From the NCBI GenBank assembly GCA_964538675.1, contig CAZIGM010000003.1:11294-75293 (forward strand): 64,000 nt of DNA, written 5' to 3'. Origin of the DNA: CAZIGM01 sp964538675 (GTDB lineage: Bacteria; Bacillota; Bacilli; Tepidibacillales; Tepidibacillaceae). Both the position numbers and the translations under genes were made by a program. Positions 35,046-44,744 of the stretch are shown here, one piece after another. Under the pieces are notes generated by a model that was not told the origin of the DNA, did not search any database, and worked only from the letters and a program-made list of their open reading frames with translations. Every line of letters begins with the position of its first letter. The stretch's first letter is position 1.

Positions 35046-37604
35046 ATGGAAGGGGAAATTTTGCAAGAAGTAATAAAACAGACACCATTTGGTTATGCTT
35101 ATCACAAAATTCTTTTTGATAAACAGGGTAAAGCTATAGATTATATATTTATAGATGTTAATAATGCTTTTGAAAAAATAACTGGATTAGAAAGAAAAAA
35201 AATACTTGGAGAAAAAATATCAAAAGTATTGCCTAATATTCGAGATGATAGATTTGATTGGATAGAATTCTATGAGGAAATGATTATAAATGGTGAGCGA
35301 CGGGAGTTCACACAATATTCAGAACCGCTAGGACGCTGGTATAAAGTAACTGCATTTTCATTAGAAAAAGGACATTTTATTACTTTGTTTCAGGATGTTT
35401 CGTATGAGATGAAACAGATAGAAATACTAGAAGAGCAAAAAAAGAACTTTTCTAAACTGTCTCAAGAATTGGAGCTAATTTTTAACAGTACACAGGACGC
35501 AATGTTTCTTGTTAGTGTTAAGAATGGGAAATTCAGATACATAAGAAATAATAAAGCACATCAAAGATTAACTGGTTTTGAATTGGTACAAATAAAAGAC
35601 AAAACCCCTATTGAACTTGTAGGTCAAGAAATAGGGCGAATTGTGGAGAAGAATTATCAACGTTGTTTAGAAGTTGGAACAACCATTAATTACGAAGAAA
35701 CTCTTGAACTTCCTGGAGGGGAAATAACATGGATGACAAGTCTTACTCCAGTATGTGAAAATGGGCATATAGAATACATGGTTGGGTCAAGCAAGGATAT
35801 TACATTACAAAAGAGGGCAGAAGTTGAAAGGGAAAATTATCTAAAAAGATTGAAGGCTATGTATAATAGTCATTCAACAGTTATGCTATTAATTGAACCA
35901 ACTTCAGGAAGAATCGTGGATGCTAATCCTGCAGCAATTTCGTTTTATGGTTATACAAAGGAAGAAATTCGTAATTTGTATACTAAAGATTTAAATATGT
36001 TGCCAAAAGAAGAAATTAAGGAAAGACGCTTGGAAGCTTTACGGAGGGAAAAGAATTATTTTCAGTTTCCACACCGATTAAAAAATGGAGAGATTAGACT
36101 TGTTGATGTTAATTCATGTCCAATAGATGTTAATGGTGAAGAAATACTGTTTTCAATTATTAATGATGTAAGTGACCGAGAAAAATATAAGGAGGAATTA
36201 TTTCGTGAGAAAGAGTTCTTACGAATAACACTTAATTCTATAGGTGATGGAGTAATAACAACTGATCAGTTTAGAAGGATTACTTCCATGAATATTGTTG
36301 CAGAAGCTTTAACTGACTGGAAGGAAGAAGAGGTAAAAGGTAAACAATTTTCAAAAGTTCTAAAAATACAAAATGAAGATACAGGGATTGAGATTGAAGA
36401 CCCTGTATCAAAGGTTTTGCACACAAATGAGATAATTACTCCTACTAATCATATAGTTTTAGTACATAAGAATGGAAAGAAAGTATCTATTTCCAAAACC
36501 GCAGCGCCGATAATGGATGAAAGGGGACAAACCTTTGGAGTTGTTGTTATTCTTCGTGATGTAACCAAGGAAAAGGAACAGCAAGAAAAAATTCTCTATT
36601 TAAGCTATCATGACTCTTTAACTGGTCTTTATAATAGAAGATTTATGGAAGAAGAATTGAGACGTTTAGATAATTCCCGTCAATTGCCGATGGCAATAGT
36701 TATGGGAGATGTTAATGGATTAAAAATTACTAATGATGTTTTTGGTCATGAAACAGGAGATAAACTACTACAAAAAGTCGCGGAAACTATAAAGGAAAAT
36801 TGTCGTATAGAAGATATTGTTGCTCGTTGGGGTGGGGATGAGTTTTTAATACTTCTCCCAAACACATCAGAAGAAGTAGCAAAAGAGATTGTACATAGAA
36901 TAAAAAATAATTGTTCAGCTAATAGCGAGAGTAATCTTAAGTTAAGTATTTCACTAGGATATGCTATTAAGACTAGAGTTGAAGAAAGTCTTCAAAAAAT
37001 ATTAAATGAAGCAGAAAAATGGATGTATCATAAGAAGCTACTTGATGGTAAAAGTTATAGAAATGCAATAATAAAAACCTTGATGTCTACACTTTATGAG
37101 AAAAGTACTGAGACCGAGGAACATGCTGAACGCTTGAAAACAAATTGCTATGCTGTAGGAAAAGAATTAAAACTTTCTGCAAAAGAGATAGACGAGCTAA
37201 CCTTGTTAGCAATGTTGCATGATATAGGCAAAGTAGGAATTAAAGAGAGCATCTTAAAGAAACCGAGATCACTTACTCAAAATGAATGGGAGGAAATGAA
37301 AAAGCACCCTGAAATAGGCTTTCGAATAGTTCAAAATATTCCTGAACTATCCTCGGTTGCAGAATTAATCTTATATCATCATGAACGTTGGGATGGGAAA
37401 GGTTATCCTAAAGGATTGAGTGGTAATGCAATTCCTTTATTAAGTCGTATTCTTGCTGTATCTGATGCCTATGATGCAATGATAAGTGATAGAGTATATA
37501 AAAAGGCAATAAGTAAAGAAGCTGCGCTAGATGAACTAAAAAGAAATGCAGGAACACAATTTGATTCTGAGGTAGTTGATATATTTATAAACCTAAATAT
37601 GTGA
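35046..37604 (+). CDS. PAS-GGDEF-HD-GYP cyclic-di-GMP enzyme
   Basis: The protein of about 852 residues starts with four PAS-type sensor segments (about 1-125, 135-260, 265-380, 385-510; for example GRIVDANPAAISFYGYTKEE). A GGDEF domain with intact RWGGDEFLILL lies near residue 595. A C-terminal HD-GYP domain carries HDIGKVGI near residue 723 and HHERWDGKGYPKGL. It could both make and degrade cyclic-di-GMP, or act as a sensor switching between them. No membrane segments are present, so it is cytoplasmic. ATG 35046 follows AGGAGAG; ATG 35028 is also possible. Confidence 0.9.
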   Translation: MEGEILQEVIKQTPFGYAYHKILFDKQGKAIDYIFIDVNNAFEKITGLERKKILGEKISKVLPNIRDDRFDWIEFYEEMIINGERREFTQYSEPLGRWYKVTAFSLEKGHFITLFQDVSYEMKQIEILEEQKKNFSKLSQELELIFNSTQDAMFLVSVKNGKFRYIRNNKAHQRLTGFELVQIKDKTPIELVGQEIGRIVEKNYQRCLEVGTTINYEETLELPGGEITWMTSLTPVCENGHIEYMVGSSKDITLQKRAEVERENYLKRLKAMYNSHSTVMLLIEPTSGRIVDANPAAISFYGYTKEEIRNLYTKDLNMLPKEEIKERRLEALRREKNYFQFPHRLKNGEIRLVDVNSCPIDVNGEEILFSIINDVSDREKYKEELFREKEFLRITLNSIGDGVITTDQFRRITSMNIVAEALTDWKEEEVKGKQFSKVLKIQNEDTGIEIEDPVSKVLHTNEIITPTNHIVLVHKNGKKVSISKTAAPIMDERGQTFGVVVILRDVTKEKEQQEKILYLSYHDSLTGLYNRRFMEEELRRLDNSRQLPMAIVMGDVNGLKITNDVFGHETGDKLLQKVAETIKENCRIEDIVARWGGDEFLILLPNTSEEVAKEIVHRIKNNCSANSESNLKLSISLGYAIKTRVEESLQKILNEAEKWMYHKKLLDGKSYRNAIIKTLMSTLYEKSTETEEHAERLKTNCYAVGKELKLSAKEIDELTLLAMLHDIGKVGIKESILKKPRSLTQNEWEEMKKHPEIGFRIVQNIPELSSVAELILYHHERWDGKGYPKGLSGNAIPLLSRILAVSDAYDAMISDRVYKKAISKEAALDELKRNAGTQFDSEVVDIFINLNM

Positions 37605-37719
37605 TTGTAGTTAGAGGTAAATGGATATAGATAAAGAAGTTTAAGAAATGTAAGGTAATATGACTGAAAGTAATGTATGGATGGATATAAAGGAAATCTA
37701 TTTTTCAAATATTAAAGAG

Positions 37720-37855
37720 ATGATTGCTGCATTTATTGCAGTATCATCTCTTTTTTAAAGCAAAAATTTTGTATTATCTTGTTACTTTACTTGATAAAAG
37801 AAGAGTTAACTTTCAAATATTGCAGGAATTTAGATAAAAATGTCTAATAATGTAA
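37720..37855. repeat. Terminator plus leader repeat, copy 2
   Basis: GATGATTGCTGCATTTATTG, then CAGTATCATC and a T-run, end the gene above. At 37813-37855 AAATATTGCAGGAATTTAGA, then AAATGTCTAATAATGTAAA, repeats the block at 33526-33565. Here the two parts are separated by 60 extra bases. Confidence 0.65.
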
Positions 37856-37949
37856 AAGTAAGGTATTAGTATATATTGCTATATATAGAATTATAAGGTG
37901 TATAAAGAAAACATATTTATAGTAGGAATAGAGAAGGGACACTAAAAAA

Positions 37950-38036
37950 CCCTTACACGTAACGTGAAAGGGGGTACCTTTTCGGGCACACAAATTACTT
38001 CGAACAATGAAGTTTTTCAACGTAGTTCGAAGTAAT
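37950..38036 (+). promoter_or_regulatory. Structured leader of the surface-protein operon
   Basis: Hairpin 1 (37950-37972) pairs CCCTT-A-CACG with CGTG-A-AAGGG. Hairpin 2 (37967-37981) pairs AAAGG with CCTTT and shares bases with hairpin 1, so only one can form. A third stem pairs ATTACTTCGAAC (37994-38005) with GTTCGAAGTAAT (38025-38036), 18 bases before the first start codon. This is the layout of a regulated leader, but it matches no riboswitch I know. Confidence 0.45.
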
Positions 38037-38054
38037 AATTAGGAAGTGAACCAG

Positions 38055-38147
38055 ATGGATGAAATCTATATTATTTTGATATTGGTTGGCTTAATTCTTG
38101 GCATCTTAGAAATATACCTAGCAAGTCAAATAAATATTAAAAACTAA
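38055..38147 (+). CDS. 30-residue single-pass membrane peptide
   Basis: ATG 38055 follows AGGAAGTGA at a good distance. The product MDEIYIILILVGLILGILEI then YLASQINIKN is a single hydrophobic helix with a short polar tail. The next gene starts 16 bp after its stop, so both are on one transcript. It may be a small regulator or stabiliser of the surface proteins downstream. Confidence 0.6.
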   Translation: MDEIYIILILVGLILGILEIYLASQINIKN

Positions 38148-38162
38148 GGGAGAGTACTTTAA

Positions 38163-39377
38163 ATGAAAAAAATATCAATAATTCTATTAACCATTGTACT
38201 ACTTTTTACATCAATATCTTTTGTTTTTGCAGAGGATAAAGTATTTCCAGATATCAGTACTAGCCATTGGGCGTATGAAAACGTAGTTCAATTAGTAGAT
38301 TTAGGCATCATTAATGGTTATGGTGACGGAACATTTAGACCAAATGAAACAATCCAAGTGGACCAATTTATCAAAATGACAGTTACAGTTTTAGGATATT
38401 TTCCTGATAAAAGTATTACTGGATATTGGGCGGACCCATACATTGAAAAAGCAAAAGAATTAAAACTAATTGCTCCAGACCAATTTAATAACTATCTTAG
38501 AGCTATTAAAAGAGAAGAAATGGCATACATTATCGTAAATGCTTATGCCAAAGATAATATATTGTCACAATCAAACCTTAAAACAGTAATTCAGCAAAGC
38601 CTTAATGATTATTCATTAATTAATGATAACTATAAAGATAAAGTCCTTACAGCTTATCAAGTAGGTCTAATTACAGGTAAAGGAAACAGTCTATTTGATC
38701 CAAGAGGATATACAACAAGAGCTGAAGCTAGTACCGTTATTATGCGACTATTATATCCAGATTTATTACAACCTTTTGATTTTGGCAGCCTTACTTCAAC
38801 ATATGTAACTGTAAATGAATATGACGCTAATCTAGGTTGGATAAAGGTAGATTATCCTTTCTATGCCCCGATTAACGACAAAGGTCAGCCAGTAAATGAA
38901 GTAATAACCTTGCATGATCAGATAAAAGTGATCGAAAAACAAGACTACGGTTGGTTTGATATAACCTTTAATCCATATGAGCAAACATTAAATACTAGAT
39001 TCTATCCAGATATTGAAACTACTAAATTACCAACAATGGAAAAAGCACCGCATTTAGATATGGCTTTAGATATTGACACATTAGATTTTCAAGAAGATAG
39101 AAAACCTTATATGCTTGTTATTTGGAGGCACCCTGAACATTATTCAGATATGTCTACCTATTATAATTATATCGAGGATCGTTATGGTGATTTCTTGCAA
39201 ATCTATGCAGAAGTTTTATTTGAAGATGAAGCAGATTATTTCTTAAATCTATTAAAGGATATGGTAAACAGTCTACATACTGGATATGCGATTAACAATG
39301 ACTATGTGATAAATAACAGAAATGTTAAGTTATCTACTTATGATGGTGGAACAATCTTTGTTTCAGATAAGAAGTAA
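38163..39377 (+). CDS. S-layer homology (SLH) domain surface protein
   Basis: The 404-residue protein starts with a signal peptide (MKKISIILLTIVLLFTSISF, cut near VFA-ED). Three SLH repeats follow: FPDISTSHWAYENVVQLVDL (about 27-70), YWADPYIEKAKELKLI (about 85-130) and YKDKVLTAYQVGLITGKGNS (about 145-195), each ending in the usual DGTFRP/DPRGYTTRAE type turn. SLH triplets anchor proteins to pyruvylated cell-wall polymer. The remaining 200 residues are unrecognised. It lies 21 bp before the large secreted protein and may anchor or assist it. Confidence 0.9.
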   Translation: MKKISIILLTIVLLFTSISFVFAEDKVFPDISTSHWAYENVVQLVDLGIINGYGDGTFRPNETIQVDQFIKMTVTVLGYFPDKSITGYWADPYIEKAKELKLIAPDQFNNYLRAIKREEMAYIIVNAYAKDNILSQSNLKTVIQQSLNDYSLINDNYKDKVLTAYQVGLITGKGNSLFDPRGYTTRAEASTVIMRLLYPDLLQPFDFGSLTSTYVTVNEYDANLGWIKVDYPFYAPINDKGQPVNEVITLHDQIKVIEKQDYGWFDITFNPYEQTLNTRFYPDIETTKLPTMEKAPHLDMALDIDTLDFQEDRKPYMLVIWRHPEHYSDMSTYYNYIEDRYGDFLQIYAEVLFEDEADYFLNLLKDMVNSLHTGYAINNDYVINNRNVKLSTYDGGTIFVSDKK

Positions 39378-39398
39378 AAATATTAAAGTGAAAGGAGG

Positions 39399-42300
39399 GT
39401 GGAGATTATAAAAAAGTCATTTATTTTAACGCTAATTCTAATTCTATTACTTCAATCAAGTATCGTCTTTGCAATTACCTATGATGGTGGAAATACACTT
39501 GTTAAAGAAAGTGAATGGACACAATATAAGTCAGATGAATTTTTAGATTCTTCATTATCATACTATATTACTGTTAATAGTGGTAAATATTATTTCAACA
39601 AAGAATTATGGGAAGAATTATCTTTTGTTGTCTATGGAGATTATAGCTCAATCTATCCTAACGATTTTAAGCCTAGCACCTTAAATCCAACAGGTGAAGC
39701 ATACTATACAACAGGTGAATATCGTTATCATGGATATAGTAGAAGTGGTAGTAAGGTTAATAATGCTTACTTTCCTGATGATGTCGTAGGTGATAATGAC
39801 AACCTAGAAGCTAGAACATGGATGTATGAACCTTGGGTAGATACAAGTCCTGCTTATGATAATTTCGGCAAATATGTAGGAAAGTTAGGGATTTATAATT
39901 CTATAGCTTTGGAAATGAGTGAAGATTCATCATTAGTCGCTAAATGGATTAATAAAAGCACAGATTTTATTGATAGAGGAACAGTAACAGGAACTGACGT
40001 TGCTACTAATCTTGATTCAGTTCATTACAATAATATTGATTCAGCTCCTAGTGCTTATTCATCAGGACAAGGAACATTGTTTCATCAATCTAATTATACA
40101 AATAAAATCTACTATCAAACCTTTCCAGTTACTAAATATAACAAGGAATATACAGAAATAGAAGCTGACATTCCACAGATTTCCGTTGTAAATATAGCAG
40201 ATAATGGCGATATTACTTTAAATGTTCAGGTTACTGGTGAGATATTTGATGATAGCTATATTGGTGATAGTATTAAAGAATCTATCTATTATACAAGAAA
40301 AGATATTAAAGAATGGAACTTTACCTTAACTAATAGTATTACAAGTGATGTATTAACAGTTAGAGGTACTAATAGAAATGCTAATAAGGAAGGCTACTAT
40401 GATTTTTCATTAACCATTCCTAAAAGTAGATATGAAAGTTTTCTTGGTAGTGATGATAGCTTCAATGTAATATTTACAGCTAAGGCAACTGCTATATATT
40501 CAACTAATGAAACAGCTCAAGATATTGTAACTAAAACAAAGAAAGTAACTGGTGTTATTGAAGAGTTTATTGAAACATCAGATATTCCTGAACCGATAGA
40601 ATTTGTTGTTAATGCTTCAAGAAAAATACTTGATGTTGATTTATTTCCTCTTTCTCTAACAGAAATAAATACTAATAGTGCAGTTGATCGTTATGTATTA
40701 GTTAATGGAGTAAGACTTTCTGAAGCTGAAGAAAATAGATTTCTACATGGTCAATATAAATTTCCAGAAATAATGGAGGATAGAGTTTATAGTTATTCAA
40801 TCGTCTATATTGATACCGAAGGGGAATTATCTTATTTTAGTTCTAGTGTAGTAGTATATGATTCAGTACCACACGCAAAGGTTTTAGTTGACGGAGCCTT
40901 TAAAGAGAACAGAAAGATAACAGTTACAGCCGATAAATCAATAGTATCAGATTATCTTAATTCAAGGTCAAATGTAGTAATAAGTGAATTTACAATTATT
41001 TCAGCAGATGGAGAAGAAATATATTTTGGTACTAATAACAATGAATATAAAGAATTTTTAAGAAAATCAGAAGGTAATATTAATGTTCACGTAACAGTAG
41101 CTAACGAATACGGATCACGTACATATGATCATGAAGTCTATGTTTCACCAGACTATGAGCCAGATATTATAAGTATTGTTTGGAATAATGTATTAATAAG
41201 AAATGAAGCACTAGATATTTTAAGTGAAGGAGCTTCACTTGATGGTGACACAGTAACAGATATGACTTATCAGATATTTTATGATACAGACAATGACGAG
41301 GACCCAGAAACAGAGATCTATAGTGGTACTTGGGAAGGTAGTACAACTTATACACCTGATAAATTAGGTAACTATAAGATTGTATTTAAAGCTACAGAAA
41401 ATTTTGGTGAAGAAACAATTCCTGAATATATTAATGAGGATGAAAAAAGATTTAAGGTAGTAGAAAGAGAATTTTTTGTCGATAACCTAATTCCAATGAC
41501 TAAAGTATATACTGACATTGAATACAGTTTTCCTCAATTAGATGTAGCTTTTCTAATTGATGAAGGATTACCACAAGATGAAACAGACACATTAAGAAGT
41601 TCTTATGTAGATATTACTAATAACTTTCGTGCTAATTCAATGACTGCAAATGTTGATGTATGGGATTTAAAAACCTATGTATATGAGCAAACAGCTTATA
41701 CAAATCTACATACTGGTACAAGCTATCCACCATCAACAACAGAATATGACGTTAGTGGTTATACAGGAACACTCATAAGAACAAGCGTAAACAATTACCC
41801 TTATACAGTAGACTATGGTAGTTATCAAACATTTTCGGATAGCAAAACTGCTTATGGATCAGCCTATGGATATGGTACAACTGTTTATTACAAGGGTGTT
41901 ATTATAAGTCAAACATCAACAAGTACGCCATCAATATATTATAGTTCAGGTGGATATTCTGGTACACTTTATAAAACAGGAGCTTCTTTAGTAGGACAAA
42001 CAATTACAACGAATGGGGATTATAGATATGTAAATAGTACATATTTAGGATCTTATAGTGGTACAGTTACGAGATATTGGACTGCATGGGTACCTAATTA
42101 TGTAACCTATAACAATTTCTATGGTAATTATTCAGGAACAGTCTATAAAAATGTTAAGCAAGAATATATACCAACGTATCAAACAGAAAGCAACAAATAT
42201 ATTATTTATATAGCTGACGATTCATTAAATAATATAGATGATTATAATTATGTAAAAGATATAGCAAAAGATTCCAAAGTTATATTTATTGGTAGTTCTT

Positions 42301-43730
42301 CTTTAGAAAGTCAATTTATATCAGATTATTTTGTTGCTTATTCTAGCAATACTACAAACTTAATTAATGAAATTGTTGGAATTATAAAAGGTGAAAATCC
42401 AGTCTATCAGGGCTTAACTGTTTTATTAGGTGAAGGCTTTAATGTTAGTCATTCAGATATTGACTATGAAGGTGACCCGATTATCACAGATGGTTTTCAA
42501 TATGTTCATAATCCATATTTCTTTGATAACTCATTAGGGCAAGAAAGCGACACCTTAACATCTTATTTGGAAACAGGATATACTTCTTTAGTTAAATCAT
42601 CTTTTTCTAAGCCTGGTCTTTATACAATATATCGAAGGGTAAAAGATGAACCGATTGGATATGAAGCTTTAGGCGATTATTCTAATATTGCAGAGCTTGA
42701 AGTGGTAGCTCATAGAAAGCCGATTGCTGATGTGTATATGGATTGGGATTTTGACGGAGATTCTGGAACATATAATATTGAATGGATTGACTTATCCTAT
42801 GATCCAGACTTTCAATATAGCAGAGTTGATAAAGGGATTGTTAATCGTAGTATTAAATATAAATCTAGTACAGGAGATTGGGTATATGGTATTCCTGATA
42901 GTTTAGAGCCAGATAGTTATACCTTAGAATACGCTGTAATGGATTGTTATAATGTATGGTCTGACATAAAGACTATTGAATTTACATTAGATAATATCCC
43001 TGATATTCAATTAATCGATGCGAAACTAACAACAGAAAATCCTGAATACTCTATTACTAGTGTTCCTAAAGGAGCAAATTTACGCTTATATGATGTATTA
43101 ACAAGATATCCGTATGAACATTACTTAAATGTTGCTATATATCAAGAAGGAACAAGATTATCAGAAATACTAACGATATCTTTTGATGGAGATAATATAG
43201 AAGTACAAATAGATAATGATGTTTACTGGTCAGATATTATTGTACCAATGGACTTACCTAAAGGAGATTATTATGTAAAAATAGAAGCTGTTGGCGATCA
43301 TGGGGATACTGCTTATCTTGATTTACCTTTTTCAGTTATTGATATAGATGTTACAGGGTATGTTAATCATACTGAACAATGGGATCTAAATAGGATTAAA
43401 TATAACCAAGCAATTACAGGAACAAACGATCAGCCTAGAACATACGCTATCTTTTTCCCTGGAGAGAAATTCGTGTTAAATGCTGATACATTAGGGAATC
43501 CTGATAGTGTATTTGTAGAAATTCTTGATACGGAGTTTTCAACTTACCTAGTTAATGAAGGTGATGATGTTTGGATAGGATCTTTATGGCATGAGGATAT
43601 GATGAACTGGACAACACAAGATTTAGTTTTTCGCTTTACTGCCTTTCAAGACAGTAAACCAGTTAAATACTATGATGTGTCTGTTAAAGTAATAGATGAT
43701 GAATATTGGCGGCAACATAGATTATTTTAA
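39399..43730 (+). CDS. Giant secreted protein with Ig/PKD-like domains and YSGT repeats
   Basis: The protein of about 1440 residues has a signal peptide (KKSFILTLILILLLQSSIVF, then A). Ig- or PKD-like beta domains can be guessed around 250-690 and 1080-1440 (VYMDWDFDGDSGTYNIEWID near 1110). Between a vWA-like first strand DVAFLIDEG near 714 and a second strand KYIIYIADDSL near 931 lie four Tyr-rich repeats centred on GYTGTLIRT, GYSGTLYKT, SYSGTVTRY and NYSGTVYKN (about 786-915). The start is unclear: GTG 39399 lies too close to AAAGGAGGG, while ATT 39405 or ATA 39408 is well spaced. It has no SLH of its own and no sortase motif is visible at its end. Function unknown; adhesion is a guess. Confidence 0.75.
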   Translation: MEIIKKSFILTLILILLLQSSIVFAITYDGGNTLVKESEWTQYKSDEFLDSSLSYYITVNSGKYYFNKELWEELSFVVYGDYSSIYPNDFKPSTLNPTGEAYYTTGEYRYHGYSRSGSKVNNAYFPDDVVGDNDNLEARTWMYEPWVDTSPAYDNFGKYVGKLGIYNSIALEMSEDSSLVAKWINKSTDFIDRGTVTGTDVATNLDSVHYNNIDSAPSAYSSGQGTLFHQSNYTNKIYYQTFPVTKYNKEYTEIEADIPQISVVNIADNGDITLNVQVTGEIFDDSYIGDSIKESIYYTRKDIKEWNFTLTNSITSDVLTVRGTNRNANKEGYYDFSLTIPKSRYESFLGSDDSFNVIFTAKATAIYSTNETAQDIVTKTKKVTGVIEEFIETSDIPEPIEFVVNASRKILDVDLFPLSLTEINTNSAVDRYVLVNGVRLSEAEENRFLHGQYKFPEIMEDRVYSYSIVYIDTEGELSYFSSSVVVYDSVPHAKVLVDGAFKENRKITVTADKSIVSDYLNSRSNVVISEFTIISADGEEIYFGTNNNEYKEFLRKSEGNINVHVTVANEYGSRTYDHEVYVSPDYEPDIISIVWNNVLIRNEALDILSEGASLDGDTVTDMTYQIFYDTDNDEDPETEIYSGTWEGSTTYTPDKLGNYKIVFKATENFGEETIPEYINEDEKRFKVVEREFFVDNLIPMTKVYTDIEYSFPQLDVAFLIDEGLPQDETDTLRSSYVDITNNFRANSMTANVDVWDLKTYVYEQTAYTNLHTGTSYPPSTTEYDVSGYTGTLIRTSVNNYPYTVDYGSYQTFSDSKTAYGSAYGYGTTVYYKGVIISQTSTSTPSIYYSSGGYSGTLYKTGASLVGQTITTNGDYRYVNSTYLGSYSGTVTRYWTAWVPNYVTYNNFYGNYSGTVYKNVKQEYIPTYQTESNKYIIYIADDSLNNIDDYNYVKDIAKDSKVIFIGSSSLESQFISDYFVAYSSNTTNLINEIVGIIKGENPVYQGLTVLLGEGFNVSHSDIDYEGDPIITDGFQYVHNPYFFDNSLGQESDTLTSYLETGYTSLVKSSFSKPGLYTIYRRVKDEPIGYEALGDYSNIAELEVVAHRKPIADVYMDWDFDGDSGTYNIEWIDLSYDPDFQYSRVDKGIVNRSIKYKSSTGDWVYGIPDSLEPDSYTLEYAVMDCYNVWSDIKTIEFTLDNIPDIQLIDAKLTTENPEYSITSVPKGANLRLYDVLTRYPYEHYLNVAIYQEGTRLSEILTISFDGDNIEVQIDNDVYWSDIIVPMDLPKGDYYVKIEAVGDHGDTAYLDLPFSVIDIDVTGYVNHTEQWDLNRIKYNQAITGTNDQPRTYAIFFPGEKFVLNADTLGNPDSVFVEILDTEFSTYLVNEGDDVWIGSLWHEDMMNWTTQDLVFRFTAFQDSKPVKYYDVSVKVIDDEYWRQHRLF

Positions 43731-43822
43731 AACAATAGAAAAATACAGATATAGCTTTACTTAAAATGTCATATTTAGCAACAATGTTGACAATTAAAAG
43801 ATGAACATCTAGATATAAAAAC

Positions 43823-43860
43823 TGGGATAAAATTCTGAGTTACTACCCATTTTTATCCCA
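43823..43860 (+). terminator. Terminator of the surface-protein operon
   Basis: TGGGATAAAA pairs with TTTTATCCCA across 18 bases, 93 bases after the stop of the giant protein. Confidence 0.6.
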
Positions 43861-43947
43861 AGCTAAAAGAATATATTAAATTTATCCAGATATGATAAGA
43901 CTCCCACAAAATTCTTTACAGTACTCTTTCTAAAAAAAGCATTCTAG

Positions 43948-44715
43948 TTACCAGCCTCTACTAGAGCCGCCGCCGCCACCGCTTCCGCCACCACCACGGA
44001 AACCACCGCCGCCTCTACTACCGCCGCCGCCTCTACCACCGCGTAGCAAAGCTATCATAAATAATGTCCGAGTTATTCGTCCACCAAACAATGTCCAATC
44101 GACAATTAATAATAATACAACAAAAATACCAATAATGATTTTTGCAAGTGGGCTAAGACTGTCAACTTGTTCATCTGAAGTTACTTGTGGATATGGTTGT
44201 TCTAATGTACTCATATCTAAAGAGTATTCTGCAGCTACCTCTTGTAAAACAGCCAAATAACCATTCTTGATTCCTTCATCATAGTTCTCAACTTTAAAAT
44301 ATGGCAACATATATTCATCTTGTATTCGACCTGTTTTTCCATCTGGTAAAGGTCCTTCTAATCCATAACCTACTTCAATACGGCTTTTTCTGTCGTTTAC
44401 TGCGAGAAGTAATAAGACACCATTATCAGCTTTTTCGTCACCAATGCCCCAAGAACGAAGTATATTTAATGAATAATCCTCCAAAACATTATCATCAAGG
44501 CTATCAATAGTAACAACAACAATCTGCGCACCAGTCTTTTGTTGAAGTCCAACACTATTTTGCATAATTAGTTGTTCCGTGGGCTCACTTAATACACCTG
44601 CAAAATCATTAACATAAAACTCATTTGTTGGTGTGGGAACATCTATTGCATATATTGGAGATGCCAGAATAGTTAAAAGAATTAATATAATTGTAAGAAA
44701 TTTGAATCTACTCAT
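43948..44715 (-). CDS. TPM-domain (YgcG-like) membrane protein with glycine-rich tail
   Basis: The 255-residue protein has a signal peptide (FLTIILILLTILASPIYA), a TPM domain (FYVNDFAGVLSEPTEQLIMQ, GAQIVVVTIDSL, DNGVLLLLAVNDRKSRIEVG, YGLEGPLPD), a membrane helix near residue 190 and a tail built of Gly, Ser and Arg (RGGGGSRGGGGFRGGGGSGG). The tail's GCC/GGC codons stand out in this AT-rich region. TPM proteins typically pair with LemA, as here. The role is unresolved; membrane stress or envelope maintenance has been suggested. Confidence 0.88.
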   Translation of the reverse strand: MSRFKFLTIILILLTILASPIYAIDVPTPTNEFYVNDFAGVLSEPTEQLIMQNSVGLQQKTGAQIVVVTIDSLDDNVLEDYSLNILRSWGIGDEKADNGVLLLLAVNDRKSRIEVGYGLEGPLPDGKTGRIQDEYMLPYFKVENYDEGIKNGYLAVLQEVAAEYSLDMSTLEQPYPQVTSDEQVDSLSPLAKIIIGIFVVLLLIVDWTLFGGRITRTLFMIALLRGGRGGGGSRGGGGFRGGGGSGGGGGSSRGW

Positions 44716-44744
44716 ACTAAAAAACTCCTATAATTAATATTAAT

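Noticed and set aside
37940..38036. Cyclic-di-GMP riboswitch before the SLH operon
   Set aside because: The conserved core bases of class I and class II are not present; only the genomic context suggested it. Kept as an unassigned structured leader.
41167..41355. Minus-strand 62-residue frame inside the giant surface protein
   Set aside because: Antisense shadow with no ribosome site and low-complexity composition.
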